A stretch of 64,000 nucleotides of DNA from Rugalucina vietnamica (taxonomy: Eukaryota > Mollusca > Bivalvia > Lucinida > Lucinidae), in contig OZ024869.1 in the NCBI GenBank assembly GCA_964017185.1, positions 57,872,761-57,936,760 of the forward strand. The letters are read 5' to 3'. Under the pieces are notes generated by a model, which had not been told where the DNA came from, made no database searches, and worked only from the letters and a program-made list of their open reading frames with translations. The translations under genes and the position numbers were made by a program. Positions 46,276 to 57,404 of the stretch are shown here, piece by piece (within the stretch, counting starts at the first letter, position 1; each line of letters opens with the position of its first letter).

Positions 46276-48395
46276 AGCTCACATGAGCCGAAGGTTCACA
46301 AGGTGAGCTTTTAGGATGGCCATGATCCGGCGTCCGTCCGTCCGTCGTCCGTCCGTCAGTCGTCCGTCGTCCTCAGTTTCAAAGATCTTCTTCTCTGAAA
46401 CCGCTTGGCCGATCTAGTTGAAATTTTATGTGGAGCCTCCTTGGGTAGTGGCATTGTAATTTTGTTCGCGATATCTTGGTCACATGACCAAGATGGCCGC
46501 CACGCCCATATATGGTAAAAACACTTCGAAAATCTTCTTCTCCAGAACCGGTGGGCAAAACCTGGTATGTAGCATCGGGGACTTCAGCCCATCATACCCA
46601 TCATAGTTTGATAAAATGATGACCCTTGGATGACCTTGACCTATTTTACGGCAAGGTCAAATTTGGAAACATAGGCTTTTACATGGGAAAAAGTGAAAAC
46701 TATGGATTTTTTGCAGCCTGAGGCATGAAAAGTGGTAGATGCAAACAACTAATGGAGCAGATGAAGGTTTATGATTAATTTAGGTCAAGGTCATCTCTTG
46801 ACCTTGGCCAGTCTGTCGTCCATACACACTTTTCAAAGATCTTCTTCTCTGAAACTGCTTGGCCAATCGAAGTGAAATTTTATGTGGAGCATCCATGGGT
46901 AGGGGAGACGAAAGTTTGATCGCGAAATCCTGACCAAGATGGCCGCCACGCCCATATATGGTAAAAACCACTCAAAAATCTTTTTCTCCAGAACCAGCTG
47001 GCCGATTTCCATGAAACACGGTATGTAGCATTTGGGACTCAAGCCCATCGTAGTTTGATCAAATGATGACCATTGGATGACCTTTACCTATTTTACGGCA
47101 ATGTCAATTTTGGAAACATAGGCTTTTACATGAGAAAAAGTGAAAACTATGGATTTTTTTGAAAACTATTGCAGCCTGAGGCCTGAAAAGTGGTAGATGC
47201 AAACAACTAATAGAGTAGATGAAGGTGTGTAATTAATATAAGTCAAGGTCATCTCTTGACCTTGGCCTGTCTGTCGTCCATACACACTTTTCAAAGATCT
47301 TCTCTGAAACTGCTTGGCCAATCAAAGTGAAATTTTATATGGAGCATCCATGGGTAGGGGAGACGAAAGTTTGATCGCGAAATACAGGTCACATGACCAA
47401 GATGGCCGCCACGCCCACATATGGTAAAACCCACTCAAAAATCTTCTCCAGAACCGGCAGGCCGATTTTCATGAAACTTGGTATGTAGCATTTGGGACTC
47501 CAGCCCATCATAGTTTGATCAAATGATGACCCTTGGACGACCTTGACCTATTTTACGGCAATTTCAATTTTGGAAACATAGGCTTTTACATGGGAAAAGT
47601 GAAAATTATGGATTTTTTTAAAACTGTTGCAGCCTGAGACCTAAAAGTGGTAGATGCAAACAACTAATGGAGTAGATGAAGGTATGTGATTATTTAAGGT
47701 CAAGGTTATCTCTTGACCTTGGCCAGTCTGTCGTCCATACTCACTTTTCATAGAACTTCTTCTCTGAAACTGCTTGGCCAATCAAAGTGAAATTTTATGT
47801 GGAATTCCAAGGGAAGGGGGAACGAAAGTTTGATCGCGAAATTGGTCACATGACCAAGATGGTCGCCATGCCCAACTATGGTAAAAAGCACTCAAAAATC
47901 TTCTTCTCCAGAACCGGCTGGCCGATTTACGCGAAACTTGGTATGTAGCATTTGGGACTCTAGCCCATCATAATTTGTTGAAATGATGACCCTAGGATGA
48001 CCTTGACCTATTTTACGGCAAGGCCAATTTTGGATACATCGGCTTTTACATGGGAAAAGGCGAAAACAATGGATATTTTGGAAACTGTTGCAGCCTGAGA
48101 CCTGAAAGTTGCTAGATGCAGACAACTGATAGAGTCAATGAAGGTAAGTAATTAATGAATGCCAAGTTCATTTCTTGACCTTGACCCAAGGTCATTTAAA
48201 TATCAAAATTAAAATATGGTTTTCTCAGAAATCACTGGGGTTGGAAACTACTGAGACCTGAAACTTTGCAGATGCAGACACCTTATGAAGTCATTTAAGG
48301 TGTATAAGTATTCAAGGTAAAGGTCATTTCATGATGACTTAATACTCCAAGATCAGGCTTCAGGTGAGCGTTCTCAGGACCAATGGTCCTCTGGT
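46276..48395 (+). mobile_element. Helentron/HINE-like element, family 1, copy 2, inside the RT gene
   Basis: It starts AGCTCACATGAGCCGAAGGT and has a (GTCC)n tract and about four core units. It ends TCAGGTGAGCG, the GGACCAATGGTCC hairpin and CTGGT at 48391-48395. The flanks are ...AAAGCTTTTT and TTCACTTC..., the two halves of one reverse transcriptase frame, so the insertion point lies in a T tract. Confidence 0.8.
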
Positions 48396-48575
48396 TTCAC
48401 TTCCTCTGACCAAAGTCGATATACACTTTGGTCATGTCAGAACGTATGCGACGCCTTATCATATCTCCTGGATATTATTTATATTAGATTCGGAATCAAG
48501 TTATACAGACAAATTGTAGGAATTCCGATGGGTACAAATTGCGCCCCTCTCTTAGCTATATTGAGACACTAATTC
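48396..48575 (+). pseudogene. Reverse transcriptase fragment, right part
   Basis: It encodes a peptide with YTLWSCQNVCDALSYLLD, then RFGIKLYRQIVGIPMGTN and CAPLLA. The GIPMGTNCAPL block is the motif B-like region of this RT family. Coding sense is lost after about 48575, before the expected catalytic motif downstream. Together with 45786-46275 this is one dead copy. Confidence 0.7.
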
Positions 48576-49779
48576 GAAGTGTCGATTAGAAAATTTCGAA
48601 AAAGCTTTACGAAAGTTTTTGAGATTGTTAGCCCTTTTTGAGAGGTTTAGCTTAAAATATTTTTGCGGTCATTTATGCCATTAACATGACAAAAACCTCT
48701 TTCAAAGCTAGTAAATTGAGATATACAAACTCGACAAGAAGAAGCCATCTAAACCATTAAAACTATACATGTAAATCCTAATAATTTGACCGTTAGCTTT
48801 ATTTAGTTGAAATTCTGATAGATAGATTTGACTAATCCCTCAAAATAGGGACATTCTCTCATATTATTTCCCCTTACCCTGACTTAAGTTGCAGGCATAG
48901 AGTTGTAATCAGTCAGTTACCATGTAACAGTATCGAAAGTTAATATTTGTAGGAAAAATGTCTAATGCTGAAATAACAATTGTGTACCTTGCGTACCTAT
49001 TTTGCGCGCAAATGTTTTCTCCTCCATTTTGATAGTTGGGAGCGTATTTTGAGTAAAACTTCCGTCTGCTCGCTAATACGTCCACCACAGTCGGTTTTTT
49101 CAACGTTTCATTGACTTTGAAAATATTTACGCCTTACATAAAATGTGTATCTTTGCACATGTAATAGCTTTAAGCGTGTTACTGTACACATTGTGTCGTT
49201 GTTTCTTGACCCACTATTGAAGCACGCCCCTTTCTAGTGCCTTTCTCTATTAAAAGGTTTAACTGGTACACGTTCCGTAACAATTTTTGTGACAGACTTC
49301 TGATAAAACGAAAGGTCGACTCGAAATTAATTATTCAATGAAGCATGAAATTACGTCAAATGCACTGGACTATGGTGCTTATTGGAAGGGAATGTCATTG
49401 ACAGTAAAATTCCACCTATGCAGCTGTCTCAGAAACACTTTTATATCTTCGAATCAAAGTACAGTACTGTCAAATGTAATCAATTATGCACTACTTACAT
49501 ATCCAGGAAATTGAAATTAACAGTAATTACCCGTGATTGTTAAACGTAATCTCACTAAACCAAAGGCTCCCCTCCCATTAGGTTCGCGAGAAATAGATGG
49601 ATCGCCTGTGTCTCCAGGCAAATCTTACTACTGACTAAATATCTGATTACTGCTGAATAGTGGTTCAAGTCTAACGTTTATATTTTTGCCTTTGTTGTTT
49701 AATTGGGTGGTTTATATATCCGGGACATTGTGGATGTCATGATATCGTAATATTGGGTAAAGGTTCTATTAAATTAAGG
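48576..49779. other. Intron sequence, no exon seen
   Basis: A 64-codon minus frame at 48909-49103 has no domain, and the splice phases of the flanking exons already match without it. Confidence 0.5.
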
Positions 49780-49824
49780 CAACGTCGCGTCATGACTATT
49801 ATACCTGTTGACTGGGACGCTTAG

Positions 49825-49872
<48 letters not shown>
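49780..49872 (+). repeat. SINE tail fragment and (CA)n
   Basis: CTGTTGACTGGGACGCTTAG is the common SINE tail. It is followed by a pure CA run at about 49827-49872, which reads (TG)n on the gene strand and lies about 30 bases past the 5' splice site of the transmembrane exon. Confidence 0.85.
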
Positions 49873-49874
<2 letters not shown>

Positions 49875-49902
49875 AATGCATATTGTTGAATTTATACGTT
49901 AC

Positions 49903-50072
49903 CTAAATGGGATCTGGCATCTCGACAATAGTACGATTAGAACAATTATCGACAAGGCCAGAATTGCTCCGATACTGCTTCCTATAGACACTGGAAGCTG
50001 CCAGTTTGTAGTAGAGGCATCCACACATTGCCGGAGAGGTCCGGTATCATTGCGTTTAGTTACAAGACAAAC
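49903..50072 (-). CDS. Internal exon: end of FN3 domain and transmembrane helix
   Basis: The acceptor TTCTACTTCTAG ends at 50073; the exon is 170 bases; the donor is AG|GTAACG at 49903/49902. It enters in phase 0 and leaves in phase 2. It begins VCLVTKRNDTGPLRQCVD, the F-G strands of an FN3 domain, with two cysteines placed as in several LRR/Ig/FN3 receptors. After a short linker (ASTTNWQLP) comes a hydrophobic helix of about 22-24 residues, GSSIGAILALSIIVLIVLLS, then RCQIPF. It continues LVADTYYK of the upstream exon and is followed by RYRKK in the downstream exon. The protein is therefore type I, with the FN3 outside. Too short to stand out as an open frame, this exon is supported by both phase matches. 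Confidence 0.87.
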
Positions 50073-50544
50073 CTAGAAGTAGAAATTAGAATCATTATAC
50101 ATTTTGGCGTCGCTCTCGTGTACAATACTTACATGTATTTAGTCACATACCTATTTATGACTAGTCAACAAAACGACCCTATTTGTCCTTTTTGAATAAA
50201 AATGCATTGCGTGATATTCATCAGAATGACAATGATAATCCTTATCGGCAACGTTCATTGAGACTGACGCGGCGATAAATTCGGCACATTTATCTAGATA
50301 CAAAGGACAGCCTGCTAATGCCAGAAATATATAGACCAAAAAGTGAAGTTAAAATTTTACATGTAAACTTAGTGAGCCATGTTATTAGTTTCACTAATAA
50401 CAATTTTGCTTTAAAAAAGGGCAACGTTAATGCAGCATTAATATACGCCAATTGTAGTCGATAAAACGACAAGAAAAGAAAAGCCGAACGAAAAAGGGAC
50501 AGATTCACAGTAAAAAGTTCCAATATTTGAAGCATTTCCATTTA
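50073..50544. other. Intron sequence, no exon seen
   Basis: Two overlapping minus frames at 50151-50541 have no recognised domain and are not needed to join the flanking exons. Confidence 0.45.
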
Positions 50545-51935
50545 AGCTCGCCTGAGCCGTCAGCTCACATGTTGAGCTTTAGTATACATAGTCTCTGGCG
50601 TCCGTTGTCATCGTCCTTTGCAATGTTCAGTCTTCTATTCCGATATATTGGCACTCCGATGTGTACTAACAGCGCTTCTTTTGAAGCTGATGTACCCACC
50701 GTTTGGGAAATAGCTGGCCTCTCGGCTTACCGTATGTTGTCATTGTAATCAGTACCTATATTAAATTTCGACTGGTTTCCTATTGTTTATTTGGGATAGG
50801 ACTTTGGTTTGGATAGCAACTGTTCGGGATCGGTACTTACCTTTTCTTCTGCTTGAAGCCAGGGACTCGAGCTCTACCTATTTTAATGACGCGATCTAAT
50901 TGGGTTGTCACTTCATTTGTTTGGAGAAACAATCATGTTAAAATTCATGTGAAGGGGAAGACTTGCAGGACATGGTCGGATGGACAGAGGATGCATGTTT
51001 ATTAAAAGGGATTGACTCCAGGTGGTTATTTGTCCATGTGCCGGGTTATGTATAAGTATAACAACATCGTATTTAGATGTCTTTTCTGTGATTTTTTAAA
51101 CAAATCAAAGGTAAAATTCATGACAATGCTTTATTGAAGGGGTGGGGTTGAAATGTTAATATACATAAATTGTGATGACCGCGATGCACATTATGATGAA
51201 ACTTGGCATGGAGTCGCGAAGTCTGGGTCACATGCTCAACATAGCCGCCATGCTCACAAATGCCCAAAAATCTTCTTCACCAGAACCGGTGGGCCGATTG
51301 ACACGAAACTTAATATACAGCATTTGGGACTCCAGCCCATCACAGTTTGTTCAAATCACGGCCCTAGGCTGACCTTGAATCATTTCGCGCCAAGGTCAAT
51401 TTTGGAAACTTACGCTTCTACATGGGAAAAGGTGAAAACAATGAATGTTTTTGTAACTATTGCAGCCTAAGGCCTGAAAAGTGGGTAGATGCAGAGAACT
51501 AACGGAGTAAATGAAGGTATTTGATTAATAAAGGTCAAGGTCAGTTCTATGATCTTGGCAGGTCTGTCGTCCATACACACTTTGCAAAGCTCTCTGAAAC
51601 CGCTAGGCCTATGAAATTTAAATTTTATGTGGGGCCTCCATGGGTTGGGGGAACGAAAGATTGATCGCGAAATCCGGGTCACATACTCAACATGGCCGCC
51701 ATGCTCAGATATGCTCAAAATGCTCAAAAATCTTCTCCAGAACCGGTGGGCCGATTTTCACGAAACTTTGTATGTAGCATTTGGGACTCCAGCCCATTGT
51801 AGTTTGAACAAATGATGGCCCTATGATGACTTTGATCTATTTTAGGCAATGTTAATTCTTTCACATGGGAAAAAGTGAAAACAATGGAGTTTTTGAAAAC
51901 TATTGCAGGCTGAGACCAGAAACGTTGTAGATGTA
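50545..51935 (+). mobile_element. Diverged family 1-like element, left part
   Basis: The 5' end AGCTCGCCTGAGCCGTCAGC, then 'tcacatgttgagctt', keeps the two-tier stem with an altered loop. Core phrases follow from about 51180 (CCAGAACCGGTGGGCCGATT). At about 50695-50880 there is a diverged retroelement 3' fragment (GGGAAATAGCTGGCCTCTCG). The copy is split by mariner-like elements at 51936. Confidence 0.6.
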
Positions 51936-53819
51936 CGAGGGTGGGTCAGAAAGTTCTGTCATAGGCGTTATACGAGGGGCGTTCGGAAAGTTCCAATAAT
52001 TGTTTGACATAATATTCATAGTAAAACAAAAAGAAGCATACCGTTTTTAACTTCAACTTGTCCTGTATGAATTCTGTGAAAACCATGGTGATGCACTGAG
52101 ACATAATAAAAAATATGTTCATTACAAAAAGGTGCGGTATGGGTACCCGGAGCACGCCAACGTCATCGTTGCGACAACGTCAAACATCATTTTAATCCAG
52201 TTGGCGATGATCACACTTCCTCAGCATAAACACCTACAATATCTACGCATTTCATGTATATGACCATTCTTTTGTAATAAGTTTTCTTAATCAGTATCAG
52301 TATTTGGCGATACATCTCCCCGAGTCTTTTTGCTCATATTGTCCGCTGCGGAATCTTCCAATTTTTCGCAATTCTTAATGAAACACAATGCCACTGCCGG
52401 TTAGTTACTTCTAAAATTGCCATCAGTTGCTTTAAACATTCACCAAACATGAGAATCATTTGTACATAAATGCTGGACTACATTATTAAAACATTTCCAG
52501 TTTATTTGACCATCTTAAGTATTTCTAAGGGTGTTTTATGAAGAAAATACAAAAGTTTAAAAAAAAAATGTGCAACGCAACGACACAGTTTGACGTCATG
52601 GTTTCCCCATACAACCCTCGAAATAAAGAGCCATAACTTTTAGCGGAACATCAAATTGATTTTAAATTTTCAGGAAACAATGTCATGTTGTTGAAATATT
52701 ACGAGGCGATTCCGTGCTTTTCTGGCGATGAGCAAACAGTTAGAAGTGATGTTTATTTCTTTAAGATTTCGTTTTGAAAAAGGATAGTTTTCGGACTGCT
52801 CCGGGTACCGATGATGACGTTGCCACGACAACCTGTATTTTTAGTTTCTATGTTCACTTTTCTTTCTTTTTTCTATCAACAATTAAGAAGAAGTGGATGT
52901 TCACGCACACCAACTTTCTAGTAAAATGTATGAAAATTACAATTACACGAACTTTCCGAACAACCTACGTATTACGATAGGTAGACATGATAGGTAGCTG
53001 AATTATACATTGTTAGAAAAGGCAACATTTCTCCTTTATAGTGATACCAAACTCATGCCCAAAAGAAATTATCGGAAAGACAGGTGGGGTAAACCACTGG
53101 CATGTTTTCTTGAAATTGCAAACCTTGTATTGTGTCGTTCATGTGTTGTACATTTATAACTACTGGTTATGTTTTCTTCAAATTTTAAGTAAGAAATTCT
53201 GTTATATAAATCCGGAAGAAATGAACGTCACAAGTGCACTACACTACTGACTGTATAATGAAGCGATAAAGATGACGTCATTGGAATATGTACCCCTGTA
53301 ACTGTTCGATACCACTGTGTCATTATAATTGCTGGCATTATTATGATTTCACTTCAGCGCAGACTAAGATGATACAGTTAAATGGTTAAATGCATTTAAA
53401 GCTTCGAAGTTCATGCCTAGATAACATTTTTGCTTTGAATTTAAACTGCAGTTTTAAAAAATGCCAAGACATGCCGATTTCAACATTTCGTTGTGCTATA
53501 AAACAATCAAATTAGGTTGAAGAAGTTTGAGTTTCGCAGGATATAATCACTCATATTCGCAAAATATATAGCACTTATGACTTTTTTCGAAATCATTTTA
53601 CTGTATATTTTTGCATTGTTTTCTTTAAACCGTGCCAGTGTCAGGGAGTCAACGCTTTTAAAGTGATTTCTTACATTTCATTTATGATGAGCTTCAAACA
53701 ATTTTTATCACAAGTAATAGCCAGAGAAATGGTCTTCCAGATGTTGCTATTTTAAAATAGTTTGCAATGACAGATACCGAGAAATATATGGAGTGACAGA
53801 ACTTTTTGACCGATCCACG
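51936..53819. mobile_element. Mariner-like TIR element (outer)
   Basis: The left end is CGAGGGTGGGTCAGAAAGTT and the right end, on the opposite strand, is CGTGGATCGGTCAAAAAGTT. Both continue into CTGTCA. TA flanks both ends (51934-51935 and 53820-53821). Without the nested element it is about 885 bp. No transposase frame is visible. Confidence 0.8.
51973..52969. mobile_element. Mariner-like TIR element (inner)
   Basis: The left end is CGAGGGGCGTTCGGAAAGTT and the right end, on the opposite strand, is CGTAGGTTGTTCGGAAAGTT. TA flanks both ends (51971-51972 and 52970-52971). It is 997 bp with only short frames, so it is a non-autonomous or dead copy. It sits 37 bp inside the outer element. Confidence 0.8.
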
Positions 53820-53821
53820 TA

Positions 53822-54338
53822 GAGTACAAATGGATCGAATGAAAGTGTGTGATTAATTTAAGTCAAGGTTCTTGGCGGGTCTGTCGTCCATACACATTTT
53901 TCAAATATCTTCTTTACTGAAGCTGCCTGGACAATGAAAGCCAAATTCTATATACAGCCTCCATGGGTAGGGGGAACAAAAATGTTGTTCGCGAAAGCGG
54001 GGTCACATGCTCACTCAACATGGCTGACATGCTCACAACTTCTCCAAAACTAGTGGACCGATTTCAATGAAACTTGGTATGTGGCATTAGGGACCCCAGC
54101 CCATAAGAGTTTGTTCAAATGACGACGCTGGGTTGACCATGCTCTATTTTACAACAAGGTCAAATTTCGTCTCTTGAAAACTATGAATTTTCAGAAACTA
54201 TTGCAGCCCGTGATATGAAAGTCGACTAATTGAGTTCATGAATGTATGTGAACATTGAAGATCAGGGTCATTCATAGACTTTTGCCGAATATTCATTTAC
54301 ATATGAAAATTAAAATTTGCTTTTCTCAGAGCCATTTT
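53822..54338 (+). repeat. Diverged family 1-like core, continued
   Basis: It resumes the family 1 phrase 'gtgtgtgattaatttaagtcaagg' after the mariner insertion. The segment 54020-54335 is repeated directly at 57410-57723. Confidence 0.65.
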
Positions 54339-55750
54339 AGCTCGCCTGCACGAAGTGCACAGAGCTATTGTTGTCACCTCGGTCGTCCGCGTTTACATTT
54401 ACGTGTACGTCCGCGTCACACTTTCGGTTAAAGTTTTTAAAATTGTTATATCTTGATAGTCTCTGATCAGAAATCACATTGCTGCATATGAGGGTCCTCT
54501 GTGATTTAGTGTGAAGGGACCCGTTGGGTCGTGCCTGGGGGCGGGGTTAGAGGTCAATATCTAGAACACCTTTGTACAATGCTCAGATGCTGTGTTAGTT
54601 TCTCATCAACTGTAAAGCCTAGAACTGTCAAACCTTACATAAGGCTTCTCCTCGATGTCACGACTCGGCACCCACATTGACCTACTGACCTTAACCTATA
54701 TTTCATGCTCCAGTGACTTTGTCATTTTTGAAGCCAACCCTTAATATCTCATCAACTATAAAGCCTACAACCATCAAACCTTGCATATGGCTTCTCCTCG
54801 ATGTCCCGACTCGGCACCCACATTGACCTACTGACCTTGACCTATATTTCATGCTCCAGTGACTTTGTCATTTTTAAGCCAACCCTTAATATCTCATCAA
54901 CTATAAAGCCTACAACCATCAAACCTTACATATGGCTTCTCCTCGGTGTCCCGACTTTGCACCCACATTAATCTAGTGACCTTGACCTATATTTCGTGCC
55001 CTAGTGACTTTGTCATTTTTGAAGCCAACTCTTAATATCTTATCAACTATAAAGCCTACAACCATCAAACCTTGCATATGACTTCTCCTCGATGTCCCGA
55101 CTCGGCACCCACATTCACCTAGTGACCTTGACCTATATTTCGTGCTCTAGTGACTTTGTCATTTTTGAAGCCAACCCTTAATATCTCATCAATTATAAAG
55201 CCTACAACCATCAAACCTTGCATATGGCTTCTCCTCGATGTCCCGACTTCGCACCCACATTGATCTAGTGACCGTGACCTATATTTCATGCGCTAGTGTC
55301 TTTGTCATTTTTAAAGCCAACCCGTAATATCTCATCAAATATAAAGCCTACAACTATCAAAACTTGCATGTGGCTTCTCCTCGATGTCCCGACTCGGCAC
55401 TCACATTGACCTAGTAACCTTGACCTATATTTCGTGCTCTAGTGACTTTGTCATTTTTAAGCCAACCCTTAATATCTCATCAACTATAAATCCTACAACC
55501 ATCAAACCTTGCATATGGCTTCTCCTCGATGTCCCGACTCGGCACGCACATTGACCTACTGACCTTGACCTATATTTCACGCTCCAGTGACTTGATGATC
55601 AATGTGTTCATTGTTAGCGTATTTATGCAAATAGCTCCCTATACAAAATGCATCTACAGGCAAGGTCATGGTCACGGGTCATAGATTTTAACAATTTTAG
55701 TGGCAAAGCACAAGTCAGGCGAGCTACGCTGTCCTGCGACAGCTCTTATT
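54339..55750 (+). mobile_element. Helentron/HINE-like element, family 3, copy 3
   Basis: The 5' end is AGCTCGCCTGCACGAAGTGC, then 'acagagctattg'. The core has about seven units of 145-146 bp (AAGCCAACCCTTAATATCTC at 54731, 54876, about 55022 and onward). The 3' end has CAGGCGAGCT, a perfect complement of the first ten bases, then the hairpin GCTGTCCTGCGACAGC at 55728-55743 and TCTTATT. Confidence 0.78.
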
Positions 55751-55761
55751 AACCTTTTTTT

Positions 55762-57404
55762 ATGTCACCTGAGCCGAAGGCTCACAAGGTGAGCTTATAG
55801 GATGGCCATGATCCGGCGTCCGTCCGTCCGTCATCCTTCGTCCGTCCGTCCGTCGTCCACAATTTCAAAGATCTTCTCTAAAACCGCTTGGCCAATCAAA
55901 GTGAAATTTTATGTGGAGCATCCATGGGTAGGGGGAGCGGAAGTTTGATTGCGAGATCTAGGTCACATGACCAAGATGGCCGCCACGCCCATCTATGGTG
56001 AAAACCACTCAAAAATCTTCTCCAGAACCGGTGGGCCGATTTCCACGAAACTTGGTATGTAGCATTTGGGACTTTAACCAATCATAGTTTGATAAAATGA
56101 TGACCCTTGGATGACCTTGACGTATTTTACGGCAAGGTCAAATTTGGAAACATAGGCTTTTACATGAGAAAAAGTGAAAAATATGTATTTTTGAAAACTA
56201 TTGCAGCCTGAGGCCAAAAAAGTGGTAGATGAAAACAACTAATGGAGTAGATGAAGGTATGTGATTAATTTAGGTCAAGGTCATCTCTTGACCTTGGCCA
56301 GTCTGTCATCCATACACACTTTTCAAAGATCTTCTCCTCTGAAACCGCTTGGCCAATCAAAGTGAAATTTTATATGAAGCATCCATGGGTAGGGTGACGA
56401 AAGTTTGATCGCGAAATCCAGGTCACATGACCAAGTTGGCCGCCACGCCCATATATGGTAAAAACCACTCAAAAATGTTCTTCTCATGAACCAGAAGGCC
56501 GATTTTCACGAAACTTGGTATGTAGCATTTGGGACTACAGCCCATCATTTTACAGCAAGGTCAATTTTGGAAACATAGGCTTTTACATGGGAAAAAGTGA
56601 AAATTATGGATTTTTTGAAAACTGTTGCAGCCTGAGACCTGAAAAGTGGTAGATGCAAACAACTAATGGAGTAGATGAAGGTATGTGATTGATTTAGGTC
56701 AAGGTAATCTCTTGACCTTGGCCAGTCTGTTGTCCATACACACTTTTCAAAGATCTTCTCCTCTGAAACTGCTTGGCCAATCAAAGTGAAATTTTATGTG
56801 GAGCGTCCATGGGTAGGGTAACGAAAGTTTGATCGCGAAATATGGGTCACATGACCAAGATGGCCGCCATGCCCAACTATGGTAAAAACCACTCAAAAAT
56901 CTTCTTCTCCAGAACAGGCTGGCGGATTTTTGCAAAACTTGGTATGTAGCATTTGGGGCTCCAGCCCATCATAGTTTGTTGAAATGATGACCCTAGGATG
57001 ACCTTGACCTATTTTACAGCAAGGTCAATTTTGGAAACATAGGCTTTTACATGGGAAAAGGCGAAAACAATGGATATTTTGGAAACTGTTGCAGCCTGAG
57101 ACCTGAAAGTTGCTAGATGCAGACAACTAATGGAGTCAATGAAGGTAAGTAATTAATGAAGGCCAAGGTTATGTCTTGACCTTGACCCAAGGTCATTTAA
57201 ATATCAAAATTAAAAATATGGTTTTCTCAGAAATCACTGGGTTTGGGAACTATTGCAGCTTGAGACCTGAAACTTTGCACATGCAGACAACTTATGAAGT
57301 CAATAAGGGTTTGTGAGTATTCAAGGTCAATGTCATTTCATGATGACTTAATACTCCAAGATCAGGCTTCAGGTGAGCGTTCTCAGGACCAATGGTCCTC
57401 TGGT
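55762..57404 (+). mobile_element. Helentron/HINE-like element, family 1, copy 3
   Basis: It starts TCACCTGAGCCGAAGGCTCA with the first bases altered (ATG in place of AGC), then the (GTCC)n tract and three core units. It ends TCAGGTGAGCG, GGACCAATGGTCC and CTGGT (57400-57404). It lies 11 bp after the family 3 copy. Confidence 0.78.
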
